From Isoetes taiwanensis (taxonomy: Eukaryota > Streptophyta > Lycopodiopsida > Isoetales > Isoetaceae), in contig JAJEKV010000575.1 in NCBI GenBank assembly GCA_021234155.1, forward strand, positions 62,001-126,000: a stretch of 64,000 nucleotides of DNA, in the 5' to 3' direction. A model generated the notes under the pieces. It was not told the DNA's origin, ran no database searches, and saw nothing but the letters and a program-made list of their open reading frames with translations. Each line of letters opens with the position of its first letter. Position 1 is the first letter of the stretch. Shown piece after piece: positions 23,805 to 37,419 of the stretch. The translations under genes and the position numbers were made by a program.

Positions 23805-24034
23805 CTTGCTTAATTAGGTGTTTTAGATGTTTTAAGCACCCCAAAAAGTTAGTTTAAAAGTTGACCTAAAATTGACACCTATAAATAGACTGACCCCTCC
23901 CATTTCCGGGTTCTTCCCTTAGAAGCTTGCTCTTGTTCGCTAAGGCGCATCTTCCCCGGGCTTTTAGCCCATCGACGAATCCAGCAAAATGATGGCCCGC
24001 ATTAAAACAAACTGCTCGGAAGCCTGTGGGAGCC

Positions 24035-25395
24035 AAATGGAACCTAGAAAAGAGCATTAGAAAAAGGGAAATGAGAAAAGGGAAGGGGAAATGGCAAGAG
24101 AAGAAAGGGAAGAGGAAAATGGTGAAGAAAGGCAAAAAAAAAGGAAGCAAAAAAGACATGGAAAAAAGAAAGGGGAAGAGGGAAAGGGTGGGGAAAAGAG
24201 GAAAACTAAAAAAAAGGGGCATAGAAAAAAAGGAAAGAGAAAAAGTGTGGGAAGGGTATGGGAAAATGAAAGGAAGAGAGAAAGAATGAAGGAAAGGAAA
24301 AAGGGCACCTGCAAAAACATGAAGAGGGAAAGGTTTGGGAAAAGGAGGGAAAATGAAAAGGAAAAAGTCCATCTGTGGGAAAGGAAAAACATCGAGAAAA
24401 GGAAAAAAAAAAGGAAATAGTCTAAAAAGGAGGAAAAGGCAAGAGGGAAAAGGGGAAATGTAAGAAGGGTGAGGAGCAAGGAATTGAAAAAGAGGAAGAG
24501 ATAGAGAAAAGGGCACAAAAAAAAAAAAGAAGAGGGAAAGGGGTGAGGAAAGGGGAAAAGAGCATGGGAAAATGAAAAAGAAAAAGAAAAAGAGGAAAGG
24601 GGAAAGTGAAAAAGGGAAAAGGGGGAGAGGGTAGGGAAAGGAGGAAAGTGGCACATAAAAAGGGTAGAGAAAAGGGAATGGAAAAAGACACAGGGAAAAA
24701 GAAAAATGAAACAAAACGGGAAAAGGAACTGAAAAAGGCACCGGGAAAAGAGACAAGGTGGCAAAAAGAATAAAACGAGAAGGGAAAGAAAAAATGAAAA
24801 GGAAGGCGTAAAGGGAGGGAGGGAAAGGAAAAATGGGCACGAGGAAAAGGGAAAGGAAATGGTAAAAGAGAAGCTGAGAAAAGGGCAAGGGATAAAGAGG
24901 AATAGGAAGGGGGAAGGAAAAGGAAGAAAAAGGGCACATGAAAAGGTGGGAAAAGAGAATGAAAAAAGGGCATGGGAAAAGGGAAAGTGAAAAAGAAAAG
25001 GAAAAGGAAGGGGAAAAGGAAAGGGAAAAATGAAAAGGGAAAAAGTCCTCAAAAAAAAAAGGAAGGGAAAAAGGAAAGGGGAAAGGAAGGGAAGAGAAGG
25101 AGAAGGGGATAAAAAAAAAGGAAAAAGAGAGAGGAAAAAAAGAGACGGTAAGAAAAATGAGAAAAAGGGAAAAGGAAAAGAAAGTGTGTAGGGAAATGAG
25201 CAAAAAGGGAATGCAAGCTAGAGCAAAAGGCAAAGGGAAGATGGAGGGTGTCGAATGCACAAAACCTCTTAAAGCTCAACAATGCTGGGGTTGGTTTTTA
25301 TTATATTAGAGTTATAAAAAGGATTCTGAGCTGAATAGGTTTTCATCCACATAGATGCCCAACTTATGCCCAGCAACGCTGGGCACCATTACTAG
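24035..25395 (+). mobile_element. Polypurine Helitron copy A, right part with 3' terminus
   Basis: Almost pure G/A sequence from 24,035 to about 25,240, then a short unique segment and a Helitron-type end. That end is the hairpin GCCCAGCAACGCTGGGC (25,368-25,384), then ACCATTA and CTAG (25,392-25,395), followed by T. It is collinear with copy B apart from insertions in B. There is no transposase (Rep/helicase) coding, so it is non-autonomous. The long reading frames on the opposite strand are Phe/Ser/Pro-rich products of the purine bias and are not genes. Confidence 0.7.
25368..25395 (+). repeat. Helitron 3' end, copy A
   Basis: A 6-bp stem with 5-base loop (GCCCAG-CAACG-CTGGGC), followed 11 bases later by the end of CTAG, with T next. 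This is the canonical Helitron 3' signal. The same end recurs at 59,331-59,358 and in altered form at 31,470-31,495. Confidence 0.75.
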
Positions 25396-26585
25396 TTGCT
25401 ATAATAAGGTTTAGTTTTTCCAATCATTTACCTTGCCTTGCCAATAATTTGCCAAACTTACACACCCATACTAGTCCACCAAGACTAACATCCAAGACCA
25501 CACCCCCCGAGCTACCATATTCACCCCAGAGCTGTTGGATAGGCATATTCACCCCTTATTCCTTAATCTTCACCATACGTAAAGTTCCTCGTTTGTGGGG
25601 TATGCAAGTACAAAATTTGCTATAATCAGATAACAAGATTATAAAAATACTATAAGATTTCAAGCTTAAAATACTATATGGTGTTGATTTCAGACGTGCA
25701 AAAATACAATTATGAGGGCTCTGCTGCCCTACGCCACCCCCGAGGTGAATATGCACCCAAACCAAAGGGGATTTTAATTTAAATGTGTTGGACCCAATGG
25801 TTATGTTAATTAATGTCAATGGTAGTTATGTTTGGTTGTTAATGTCAATGGTTATTATGTGTTGGTTGTTATGTGTTGGGGATTTAATTTTTATATGTTG
25901 GATGTTAATGGTTTGTATTGCAAAAAATTGTGTGGCCCCTCGGGCCTTAGGGACGTCCTCCTCCGTGTGACAAACATTTTAGAATTCAAACCTTAAAAAA
26001 ACTAGAATTCATTTGAGGCTTTCACAATTGTGAAGCTTTTGAATTTGATCACAATAAAACAAATAGAACATAAGTAAAAGTTACCATAAAGATAGAGCAA
26101 ATTGATCCCATTATTCAGAAAAGTCATAAAAGTTTGCAACACCCATACACAAACATCTTTCAACTGAGTTTAACTTGACCTTTGGCCTCCATGGATTCTT
26201 ATGGTGAGAAACCAAAGTGGGAAACTTTTTGTGCTTGTTAGCACAAGGATCTAGAAGCCTTGGAATTTGCTTAATAACTGCCTCAAAATCTAAAAATGCA
26301 TGGTAATTTTTGCAAGCTTCATTAAGAGTAATGAGCCATAAAATAATATCCAATAGCTTAATCATGTATTAATCACCGGTAGGATGTGAAAGCCAACCAA
26401 ACCCGGCCGAAAAATTGTTGTTTCAGCATAGATAACTTAACCAAACATATCCATATCATACACTATCAAAAAAGATCTCGGAGAGAGCTTTCCAATAATA
26501 AAATCATCTCAAAGAGAGCACGGATCAAAAGTTATGATAAGAAATGTGTTGCCCGACGGAAACAACACTACATGCGTCCTTCAAG
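25396..26585. other. AT-rich spacer
   Basis: No gene recognised. A TG-rich stretch of imperfect repeats (ATGTGTTGG and TTAATGTCAATGG variants) occupies about 25,790-25,910. Confidence 0.5.
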
Positions 26586-26784
26586 CCCTTCATGTGCCCA
26601 TTATGCACCACACACACAAAAAGAGGGCTTTTGTTGTGAGCCATTGGTTGTTGACCATTGAAAAAAAAAGGCTAAAATCAATGGCCCTTCATGTGCCCAT
26701 TATGCACCATAGGCATAAAAAGGGGCTTTGTTGTGAGCCATTAGTTGTTGACCATTGAAAAAAAAAAAAGGCTAAAATCAATGG
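26586..26784. repeat. Two-copy tandem repeat, 99-bp period
   Basis: CCCTTCATGTGCCCATTATG begins two successive units at 26,586 and 26,685. Each unit ends with GACCATTG, an A-run and GGCTAAAATCAATGG. The A-runs differ in length. Function unknown. Confidence 0.85.
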
Positions 26785-27789
26785 CTCGTAAATGGTGCAC
26801 TCTAGATGTAATGATTAGTACATCCATTTGAATACATCACGAAATCATAGGAAAACCTTAGCAAATAGAATAGAATAGGAAAAGCGCATAAAAAAAACAA
26901 AAGAAAACCCCATGTTATTATGCTACATATTCATATCATCAACCAATATTTGAGATACTAATAATAAGCATCAATGGGGTTAAATTAAAGGATAAATTTG
27001 CAACTTAACAAGCACCAACTATCCAGAACAACAATCAAAATCCTCAAGTATGCAACACAGACTATTGGTCCAAACATGGACTTTAAAGCTGATCAAATGG
27101 TGTGAAATGCATTTAATTGAAACCAAAAAGAGGTACACAAAGATAGAAAGTTGAAGTGAAAAGCATGCTATTCATGAACCAACAAAGAAATCCTAAAGAG
27201 GCCAGAACCAAAACCTCCAGCACTAAGCAAAATAACACAAAAAAATGCCAACCACTGGCTAAAAGCATGAAGAAACACCAGGAACCACAATCATCAATTC
27301 ATATAATAAAACTTATCATGTTCAGTATTATCCAACATGTCTTGCACTCCAACAGAAAGAGAGAACTAGATTAAACCACCCAAAAATTTGTTGAGTGGGC
27401 TACCAACATTAGGATAAGTCAATCTAAGCAAAACAACTATTGCCAAAGAAAAGAATATATTTAGAAGGAAAGAACGAGAAAACTGCTCATTGCACCAAGC
27501 ACCTTGGTTGAATTGAAATAGCTAACATGAGCCTAATTCGAGCTAGAACTAGAGCCAAGAGTCACTTCTTTGATAAGCCAAATCTTTGATAAGCCAAAAC
27601 CCATGATTGCCTAAAAGCAAAGGCGAGGAAACCTAGTAGATCAAGCCAACAAGAAAGAACAAACAACTTTGAATGGTAGATTATTAAAACAAAAATGATA
27701 GGATAGAAAGAAGGAGAAATCTAGCTTAAGAGAAAGCTAATGAAGAAGAAAGCGTAAAAAGACCTAAATACAAAAGAAATATGGACTCA
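26785..27789. other. A-rich spacer
   Basis: No convincing gene. At about 26,797-26,820 the reverse complement of ATCTAGAGTGCAC occurs, matching motifs at 10.0 and 62.1 kb. Confidence 0.5.
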
Positions 27790-29135
27790 AAATAGCAACG
27801 CCCCTTGGCAAATAATGGAGTTCTATTGCCATAATAGTGCTGGACGTTTGCACCCTACTAGAAGACACTTGCAATAAACAACGGGGATTTGTAATGCTGC
27901 TTTGTGGATTTTGCATAGGCCTTCGCCACTGTGCCTAGGGAGACGCTGCAGGAGGAACTATCCCTGCTAGGCATCCCATAAGAACTGCAAAATGCAGCAT
28001 AAATGTTGTATGAGATTGTCGCCTTTCGAATGCTACCATCATATCCCCCTATCAACAATAATGTACAAGTGCGATAGGGATGTCCACCGCCCCAATCCTA
28101 TTGGACTATATATTGATCAACTGGAGAATGGCTTGTACAACATGGTGGGGAGGGACTCGGGCTTGCTAATTACATCATTGGGCAATTGATATATAAAGGA
28201 TGATGTGGACCTGTTAGCTCACACCTAGCAAGTACACAACAACGGCTTGACGACTATCACTTTTTATCGAGACTCTAGAAGACTAAGGCACTTCTCATAT
28301 CATCTTCTAGACAACATAGATAGTCCGCTTTACATATCCACGGTCAAAACGTAGAGGTGGTACAAACATACAAATATCTTGGTATAGAGTTCATTACCAC
28401 CACATAGTAGAATACTTGTATCAATATCGAGTAATGAGGGTTGGAAGGCACTCTATGCCATGTAGAACAATTGCCACAAAATAGAGCTCTATGATTGGTC
28501 CCATCAAGCACATTTGTTTAGGGTTTTTCGTGGAACTTGTTCTTTTATGTGGGATATAGAGACCGGTGATATTCCGGCCCTTGGAACGGGTCCAAAAGCC
28601 TTTTTACTCGGGCTTCTCGAGTCAAGTCCTAATTTTGTATCCAATTCGCGCTCCAAGAAACATAATTTTTATACGCAACGTCCAACTTTGGAGTGACACA
28701 TTATTGCCAGAAGGTGGTGAAAATGGGAGACGACTTCCGAATCTGGTCTACACACTGGCCATAGGTCCACAACATCTTAAAGCATGTTGGAAGGAGAAAC
28801 ATTGCTCTCAGCATTTGCGACTATTCAGACACGATATATTGACCTGATTACACTGAATCAACAGTTACATTTGCTACTGACATTATCATCGTTCATCTTG
28901 GAGGTTCTCGACAAGCTAGATGAAATAAGTCCTCCATCATCACATTGATAATACACATTCAAGATGTACAGCTTTTCAGTGGGTCTATTACTGTTAAAGT
29001 TCTTCCCTCGAAAAAACTTAGAGGGAGGACTTGTTTTATTCCTGAGGAATGATGAATTCGTTGTGCTCTTTGTAATTGAAGCCCCATAGAACTTCGATCT
29101 TTGTCGATGATAAAATCCAATTCAACTCAACTCAA
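27790..29135 (+). mobile_element. Degraded 5'-truncated LINE (RT to 3' end)
   Basis: The start encodes RT-like pieces (a VDFA-like, FATVPRETL-like segment near 27,905-27,950), then GLYIDQLENGLY at about 28,110. Near 28,370-28,520 is a C-terminal stretch paralleling YLGVEF and ELYDWAHQ of the LINE at 60.6 kb. The 3' terminus is a diverged version of the family end (CCCTCGAAAAAAC ... CCCCATAGAAC ... CGATGATAAAA), followed by a CAACT-rich tail near 29,115-29,133. It is an old copy with many stops. Confidence 0.75.
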
Positions 29136-30345
29136 TTCTATAATAAGTATTGGCATGGGATTCAATTCCTCTTTTTTATCTCAAGCAAATGAAGTTTGAA
29201 GGTTGGGGACTTTATATTATTATAACTACGAAAGTGCAACCACATGAGCTCAGATTCTCCTTGGTGCAGTCACCATGTGTGCAAAATGCAAGTTGAAACT
29301 TTTCAAGAGGAAATGGAGTTTGTCGACTCTGCTGTACGAGCATTAGCAGTCTCTGGCTTCTGAAAGTTTTGTGTAGTTGAATCACTGAAGGAAGGCTTTT
29401 CAGAGTCCTGTTGTTGCCGAATGTCTGATTGAAGTGTTTGATCCTGCAATTTATTACAGGGATTAAATAGTATTGGGAAATCTCCATATCATCTTGTTTG
29501 CATTTGAGAGAAGGGCAAAGCAAGTGATTTGTGAAAGGTGCGTTGATACTGATTCGAGCTACTTTTACCTTGAACTCTTTAGTTTTGCTTAAGATGCAAA
29601 TATTAGATATTACACTCAAGTCATTTAAGTAGTCGATCGACCTTCAAATCTGCAAGCAGTCGCTATAGGAATAAGCTTTAGGGCTTGCTAAATCAAAGGA
29701 TTATATAGGATATAAAAGCATTAGTTCACATCCTAAGCAATTTAATCGACGTTCCTAGGATTCATGCTTCGCAATGGACGTTGCAAAGATTCCTTGATAG
29801 AATGATGTTCTCTGTAAGGTACATTATTGTTTCTTTCTACATAGAAAGGTCTATTTCGGCATAAAAGAGCTATAATTCTTTGCGGTTTTCAATGTTTTGG
29901 TTTTGCTGAGGATTTTATGGGCATTAGGGCATCTATGATGGAATTTGATCCTTTCGAAGTTGATAGGGAAAGGCCAAATCTTTTACACTGCAACTCTTTG
30001 TGTTCATCAATTGATATGCAGGAGAGTGTAGGGTATTGAATAATGAGGTCCTCTATGATATTTGGTTCAGAATGTGGATGCATTAGGCAAATCTGATGAT
30101 CAATCAAGGTTGTGTTAGATGTGCATTTTCGCAAGCAACCGCTAGAATGGAAAGAGAATAAAAACATAAAAGGACATGATAATGGGAGCGGTGGACTTGC
30201 AAGAAAGTTCCTTGAAAGAAGTGTAGGAAATGCAAAAGCGCATTGTTTTGAAGCAAATGATGGAAGCAAGATGGCAAAACAGCTGCCATCATTTTTCTTT
30301 CCTTCTGGTCATTTTCGCATGTATGGCCTCCTGTAAAGAACTTCC
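29136..30345. other. Possible exon fragments of an unidentified gene
   Basis: On the minus strand, a TTGCAG acceptor near 29,446 leads into a short open exon (Gln/Ser-rich, ending SISS and a stop near 29,317). On the plus strand, 30,112-30,336 is an open stretch containing KENKNIKGHDNGSGGL. Neither matches a family I know, and the two strands conflict. At most, one gene fragment is present here. Confidence 0.2.
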
Positions 30346-30560
30346 CTCCCATCTATAACAACAGACGTAAGCTTTTGAATCTTAAAGGAAAGATCTATTG
30401 TAAATAGCATCTAGCTTTGTTAGATGTATAATTGAAGATGCTTGGATATTCTAAACTATATAGACTATATTAACTTGATCTTAATATAGATGGAATTAGA
30501 AGTCAGGACTAATATCTTTAGAATTGAGTTGAAAAGATTAGGTCCGATTACGGTGGTTAT

Positions 30561-30678
30561 CTTAGAATAGTTCGATTATATAGATGGCTTTACTAAATAT
30601 CCAAGATGATCTGTGTTGTCTTAAAAATAGTTCGATTATAAAGATGGCTCTACTAAATATCCAAGATGATTTGTCTTC
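30561..30678. repeat. Two-copy tandem repeat, 60-bp period
   Basis: AATAGTTCGATTATA followed by AGATGGCT and TACTAAATATCCAAGATGAT is repeated with a period of exactly 60 bp. Only a few substitutions separate the copies. Confidence 0.85.
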
Positions 30679-31135
30679 TAGACTCGATCACTTTTACTCT
30701 GTTAACAAAAATATATCCAGAAGATAGAATTGGATTTTAAAGAAAAATTGACAAATACCTTTAAAATGTAGAGTATTGTGGAGTGATTTTTATTGTTGGC
30801 AAGACAACAACTTATTTTTTTTATGCCATTTTCATATGCCTTTATTGATTCAAAGCCCAAAAAAGCATTGTACACAGTATTTCTATTGATCCAATTGGAT
30901 ATGAAAATAAAAAAATATAGCAGGCTAAAAATAGAACCCACATCATGTTCACTTCCATATTATGCAATAACAATTCCACGAAGAAATTTTAAGATATGTT
31001 TTAAAAAGTATGAATAATTGTACAATACTACACTATCTCTATCTAACTTTGTTAAATTTCATAGCTTCCAAATACTTTGTCAAAAATCTATAAACCTAAT
31101 TGACAAAGTTCTTAACTCTTCAGATGGAACATCCA

Positions 31136-31320
31136 CATGTGAGCAACTTCCTATTATGTCTTTGGTGGGCAACTTCCTATTATGTATAATGACATGTCTC
31201 CAACTTTATAATGACGTGTCTCCAACTTTGCGCATGGATTTTCATATATAACAACGTGTCTCCAACTTTGGGCATGAATTTCCATAGAATGAAGACGACA
31301 TGTCTCCAGCTTTACCCATT
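31136..31320. repeat. Clustered short repeats upstream of a Helitron end
   Basis: CAACTTCCTATTATGT occurs twice (about 31,143 and 31,169). GTCTCCAACTTT with the preceding ACATGT or ACGTGT occurs four times between 31,190 and 31,310. Probably part of the degenerate Helitron or its insertion site. Confidence 0.7.
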
Positions 31321-31469
31321 TGTTAGAATGAAGAAGCTCTAAAGTTTATAATATATTCCAAGTGAAGCTTATCTCAAGATTGCAAAGTTGGTTTATATCT
31401 GGCTCTGATCATCTACATGTTCTCAAGAGTTTATGTCTGGCTTTGATCATCTACATGCACCCAACTTAT

Positions 31470-31495
31470 GCCAGAACGCTGGGCACCATTACTAG
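31470..31495 (+). mobile_element. Third Helitron 3' end (degenerate hairpin)
   Basis: CACCCAACTTATGCCAGAACGCTGGGCACCATTACTAG matches the 3' ends of copies A and B over about 38 bases, with two missing bases in the hairpin. CTAG is followed by T. Sequence upstream is AT-rich and unrelated to the polypurine copies, so this is a different non-autonomous relative. Its 5' end was not identified. Confidence 0.6.
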
Positions 31496-32766
31496 TCTTT
31501 TATATTGTATAAATTGGATCCATGCTTCATCTTTTAAGGTTGTTGGCTAACACGACATAACCATAATTTTTTGAAAGAGGCGGGGAAACTTAATGAACGG
31601 TACAAGTACAATCTTTTATCATATGGTCATCTTGCTTTTACAAGATTCGAATATTTTTGACACCACATCCAAGTCGTGCAATGGGAGAGTATCGTATAGA
31701 TAATGGAATGCATGCATCAAGCATATGTTAAATTCTTATGAAAGAGACTTGCTTGTGTATTTATTGCAAGAGATCAATTTTGTGCCATCTCAAATGTATA
31801 TGGTTAAGAAACTCCAAGCCTCCAAGTGGATTTTATTGAGGAATATGAGCTTGGGATTTTTCAAGTGAACTCCAAAGAGACAATCATTTAACTGGCCAAT
31901 GCAGAGCAAGGTTGATGCCTCATCTCTATGATATTTTACCACTTGCTAGTGAACCAAAGAAGATGATCCAAAAAGGTTATAGCAGTTGCAAATAAACACT
32001 TTGATTAACCAGAAGATAAATGTAGGCTAACACTCCGTATATGTTTACAATGTCCCAAACCAAACCTTATTGGGCTTACTGAGCTAAAAAGAAACTAATG
32101 CATCTAAAGCACCCAAAACACAAAATGTAACACTTAATGCCAACTGCGAACACCACTGCTTACTGTAGATGGGATTTTTAGCTTGTTAGCATATATATCT
32201 TCTAGCTCATCTATGGGTTCCAATGCATCTCCCAACCAAATGGATAGGTTTGACGAGTGTTCTTCTTTTTAGGCTAGCTCGAGACTCTACAGCACGATCT
32301 CTTATCAAATGAAAAAGAACATAGTGCCTTAGAGTGCTAGACTCAATCTACGACTTGAAATACACAAAACAAAAATTGCATAATTAACTATCCCAAACAC
32401 ATCTACTAAAAAGGTTCAGGAACCATGGTGTCTTAGCACCTTGTAGACTACATTGTCAATAAGTAAATTGTATGTCAATTTATAATCTTCCTATTCATCA
32501 TCCTTGTATATAGACCATGTTCTGGATATTAAATGATTGCACTGCTAGATGCTTTGCCAATAGCCATATGTAGAACTTTGTTATATGAATTTGTAATTGT
32601 CTTCTTGACTCATCCCTTACAATTAAAAGTAGGTCTATTATTATCAACTTTTTTCCCTCAAGAATTTTGTGGCAGCCTTTTTCATCATCAGATTTTACCC
32701 ATAAGGCATTTAAATTCCATTGTAATTGACTTAATTCAAACCCCATCAACATAGGAATGTGGGGTG
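31496..32766. other. AT-rich intergenic region downstream of the P450 gene
   Basis: No gene recognised on either strand. It would contain the 3' flank and polyadenylation region of the minus-strand P450. Confidence 0.5.
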
Positions 32767-35316
<2,550 letters not shown>

Positions 35317-35890
35317 GCCGCAGAAATGGACAAAAGATAATGCACTATCCACAAATCACTCAAAAGTACAGATATATATCTTCGAATAAACAAGCTACAT
35401 AGTCAGTGAAGAAACCTTGAGAAGAGCTCAAATTGATGAAGGAACAATCAAATCATGGACATTTTAGAAATGCAAAATATACAGAACTGAAGTGAAGAAA
35501 TGCTTGCAAAGGGAAACCCTTGATATGCAAGGTGATAGAAAAAATTGTATGTATATACAAGGAAATTTTATCTTCCAAACACATTGGCTAAATGGAAGGA
35601 GAGTGACCCATATATATTGGCGGGGGAGTCAACGCATCAGTACATTGCCATTACATTCCATATTAATAATGGGCACACTAGGCATCAGTCAAATTGCTCC
35701 ATACTAGGTTTCCTTTATTTTATTGCTTCATTTATGCTAGTAGCCTAAAAGGTACGAATTTGCTTTATAATCAAAGTTTTATACATATTTGCTTAAACTT
35801 CAATGACTGATTGTCACATGGTGGCTTCTCTCGTCATTGGAAAATTCAAGCCTACACTTTTTATGGCAATTCAAAAATAAAAAGTACAAC

Positions 35891-35940
<50 letters not shown>

Positions 35941-37091
35941 GTGTAAAGGGCAGCTTGTCTACAACCAAATTGTCAAAAATAAAGCGTATAACATATTTCA
36001 TAAACCTAGCAATACATAAAGCCTGATGAAGATGCCTTCATACTATGTGACGAACACTAATAATTTTCCTCTACTTTTGGTCAGCTACTAGCCACTCCCA
36101 TTCATGGGCAGGATGGTAGTGTTTTAACTATTTTCATATATAGACATGCTTACCTTCTTTGGTAATTACATGTTGTTTGACTAGGTGAATAAGTATTGCA
36201 AAAATGATGTGCTTTACAATAAGGAATTCTTAAGTTGTCATCAATGGGTGTTCCAACTTAACATTTAGCCTCCGTGAAACCATCACGTAAGTGATTGTGA
36301 GTTTCATTAGATGGCCACTTTTGTTACTCTAAAGTTGACTTTATGGATTAAAGGCAATTGGATTGGGGTCCACATAGAAGTCCTTTCACATGCAGTGGAC
36401 ACGTTGCCGACACAAAAAACAAATTGGAAAAAGTACAAATATATCAAGCTGTGAATGCTTTTTAATGCCCAGAGGCTGGTTCTAAGTTTCTTATGTCAGT
36501 ATCAGACACGTCCTTACAATCATCTACAAATAATATCTCAAAGTGGTGCTCTATGAGGTCTTGGATTAGAGTGTGTTTTATCTATCTTACGCAAGTGGGT
36601 TAGAATATATCTTAACATATATGCTTAGCTAGTTGAGTCTTTCAGATTTGATTTGATTCAATATATATCTCCTTCAATATGTTCTCTAGAAAAGTCAAAT
36701 TTTATTTTGCAAATACAATGCACATGGGGAATGCAAGAAGGATGCCAATTAGTTAGGACCGTAAGAAATTATAGCAGTTAGTTTTTAAGGATGATTAACA
36801 ATATGGATAGTTAGCACAAGTTTTCTAGCACAAAATACTAGGGTCTGAATTCTTCAATTGTGATAATAATAGAAACATTGTATGGATAAATGCATTAAGT
36901 GATGTACATCTAAATGAAATTAAATATCATTAAATGTATATTTATACGGCTTTTTCACAATGGTTCTTATATGATTTGGGGCATGTATTTAGCTGTTGGT
37001 CTATAATATGTATTTATAGAGTGCGTGTACCATTTTCTCTTTTCTAGCAATTTTCCACCATGGTTTTACCTATCATATGTATTTTTTTTTT
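35317..37091. other. Upstream flank of the P450 and AT-rich spacer
   Basis: No coding region recognised. It contains a CA/TACACA microsatellite at 35,886-35,940. The region just upstream of 35,316 would hold the P450 promoter, but no distinct TATA element could be assigned with confidence. Confidence 0.5.
35886..35940. repeat. (CA)n microsatellite with CATA interruptions
   Basis: Successive ACACAT units pass into an uninterrupted AC run of about 12 dinucleotides ending at ACGTG. Confidence 0.9.
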
Positions 37092-37116
37092 GGGTTGCCC
37101 CTAGGGGGGCAAACCC
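37092..37116. repeat. Palindrome around CCCCTAGGGG
   Basis: A near-perfect inverted repeat of about 25 bp with arms GGGTTGCCCC and GGGGCAAACCC (two extra G at the centre), directly after a T-run. It could be the tip of a small hairpin-ended element. Confidence 0.5.
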
Positions 37117-37419
37117 TCGTTTATGTGGGTATGTGGGCATATCCGGGGTATATCTTAGGCATATACCTAGCATATGCCGATGATCGCTAAAAAGGCTGGC
37201 ACGCTTTTTCAAATGCTAGGTCATCCACTTCGTTCCAACACCGCCTCTCTGCTTAATACTTGAAGCTCGATGCGAGAATCATATCCGATTGGGCTAGTGC
37301 TTAACCATTTTCTCATTCCGGCCACTGACCATGGTTCTTCGTATTTGGTCGTAAGTTAGGGCAGGGGTGCCCTCCCTGTTACTACTGACTCATTCTTTGC
37401 AAATGGGGTCGAGCTTATG

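Larger units (their letters stand above)
11651..24034 (+). mobile_element. Chromovirus (Ty3/gypsy LTR retrotransposon with chromodomain), degraded
   Basis: Two ~2.35-kb direct repeats flank a plus-strand coding interior with gag-like, reverse transcriptase, RNase H, integrase and chromodomain segments in that order, the chromovirus arrangement. A purine-rich tract (GGTGGTGGGGAGAATG) lies immediately before the 3' repeat, as expected of a polypurine tract. The flanks read AAATA before and AAATG after, a near-match 5-bp target duplication. Coding frames are broken by indels throughout. The element sits inside the polypurine Helitron copy A, so it inserted later than that Helitron. The right-hand LTR boundary is approximate. 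Confidence 0.85.
21670..24034 (+). repeat. 3' LTR of the chromovirus
   Basis: Collinear with the 5' LTR from TGACGTTTC onward, including the TTAATGTGCAC duplication (21,813 and 21,905), two palindromes (23,534 and 23,739) and TATAAATA (23,880). Differences from the 5' LTR are mostly small changes at CG-containing positions, whereas AT-rich stretches are nearly identical. Confidence 0.85.

Noticed and set aside
23866-25260. 464-codon open frame on the minus strand rich in Phe, Ser, Pro and Leu
   Set aside because: It is the complement of a polypurine tract. Lack of stops follows from base composition, and the overlapping frames are equally open. It also runs across the chromovirus-Helitron junction.
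35350-35352. Alternative P450 start 12 codons upstream of MEIIS
   Set aside because: The codon there is GTG, not ATG. The ATG at 35,314-35,316 gives a normal-length membrane anchor.
35880-35945. His/Thr-repeat peptide encoded by the CA microsatellite
   Set aside because: Simple-repeat translation with no gene context.
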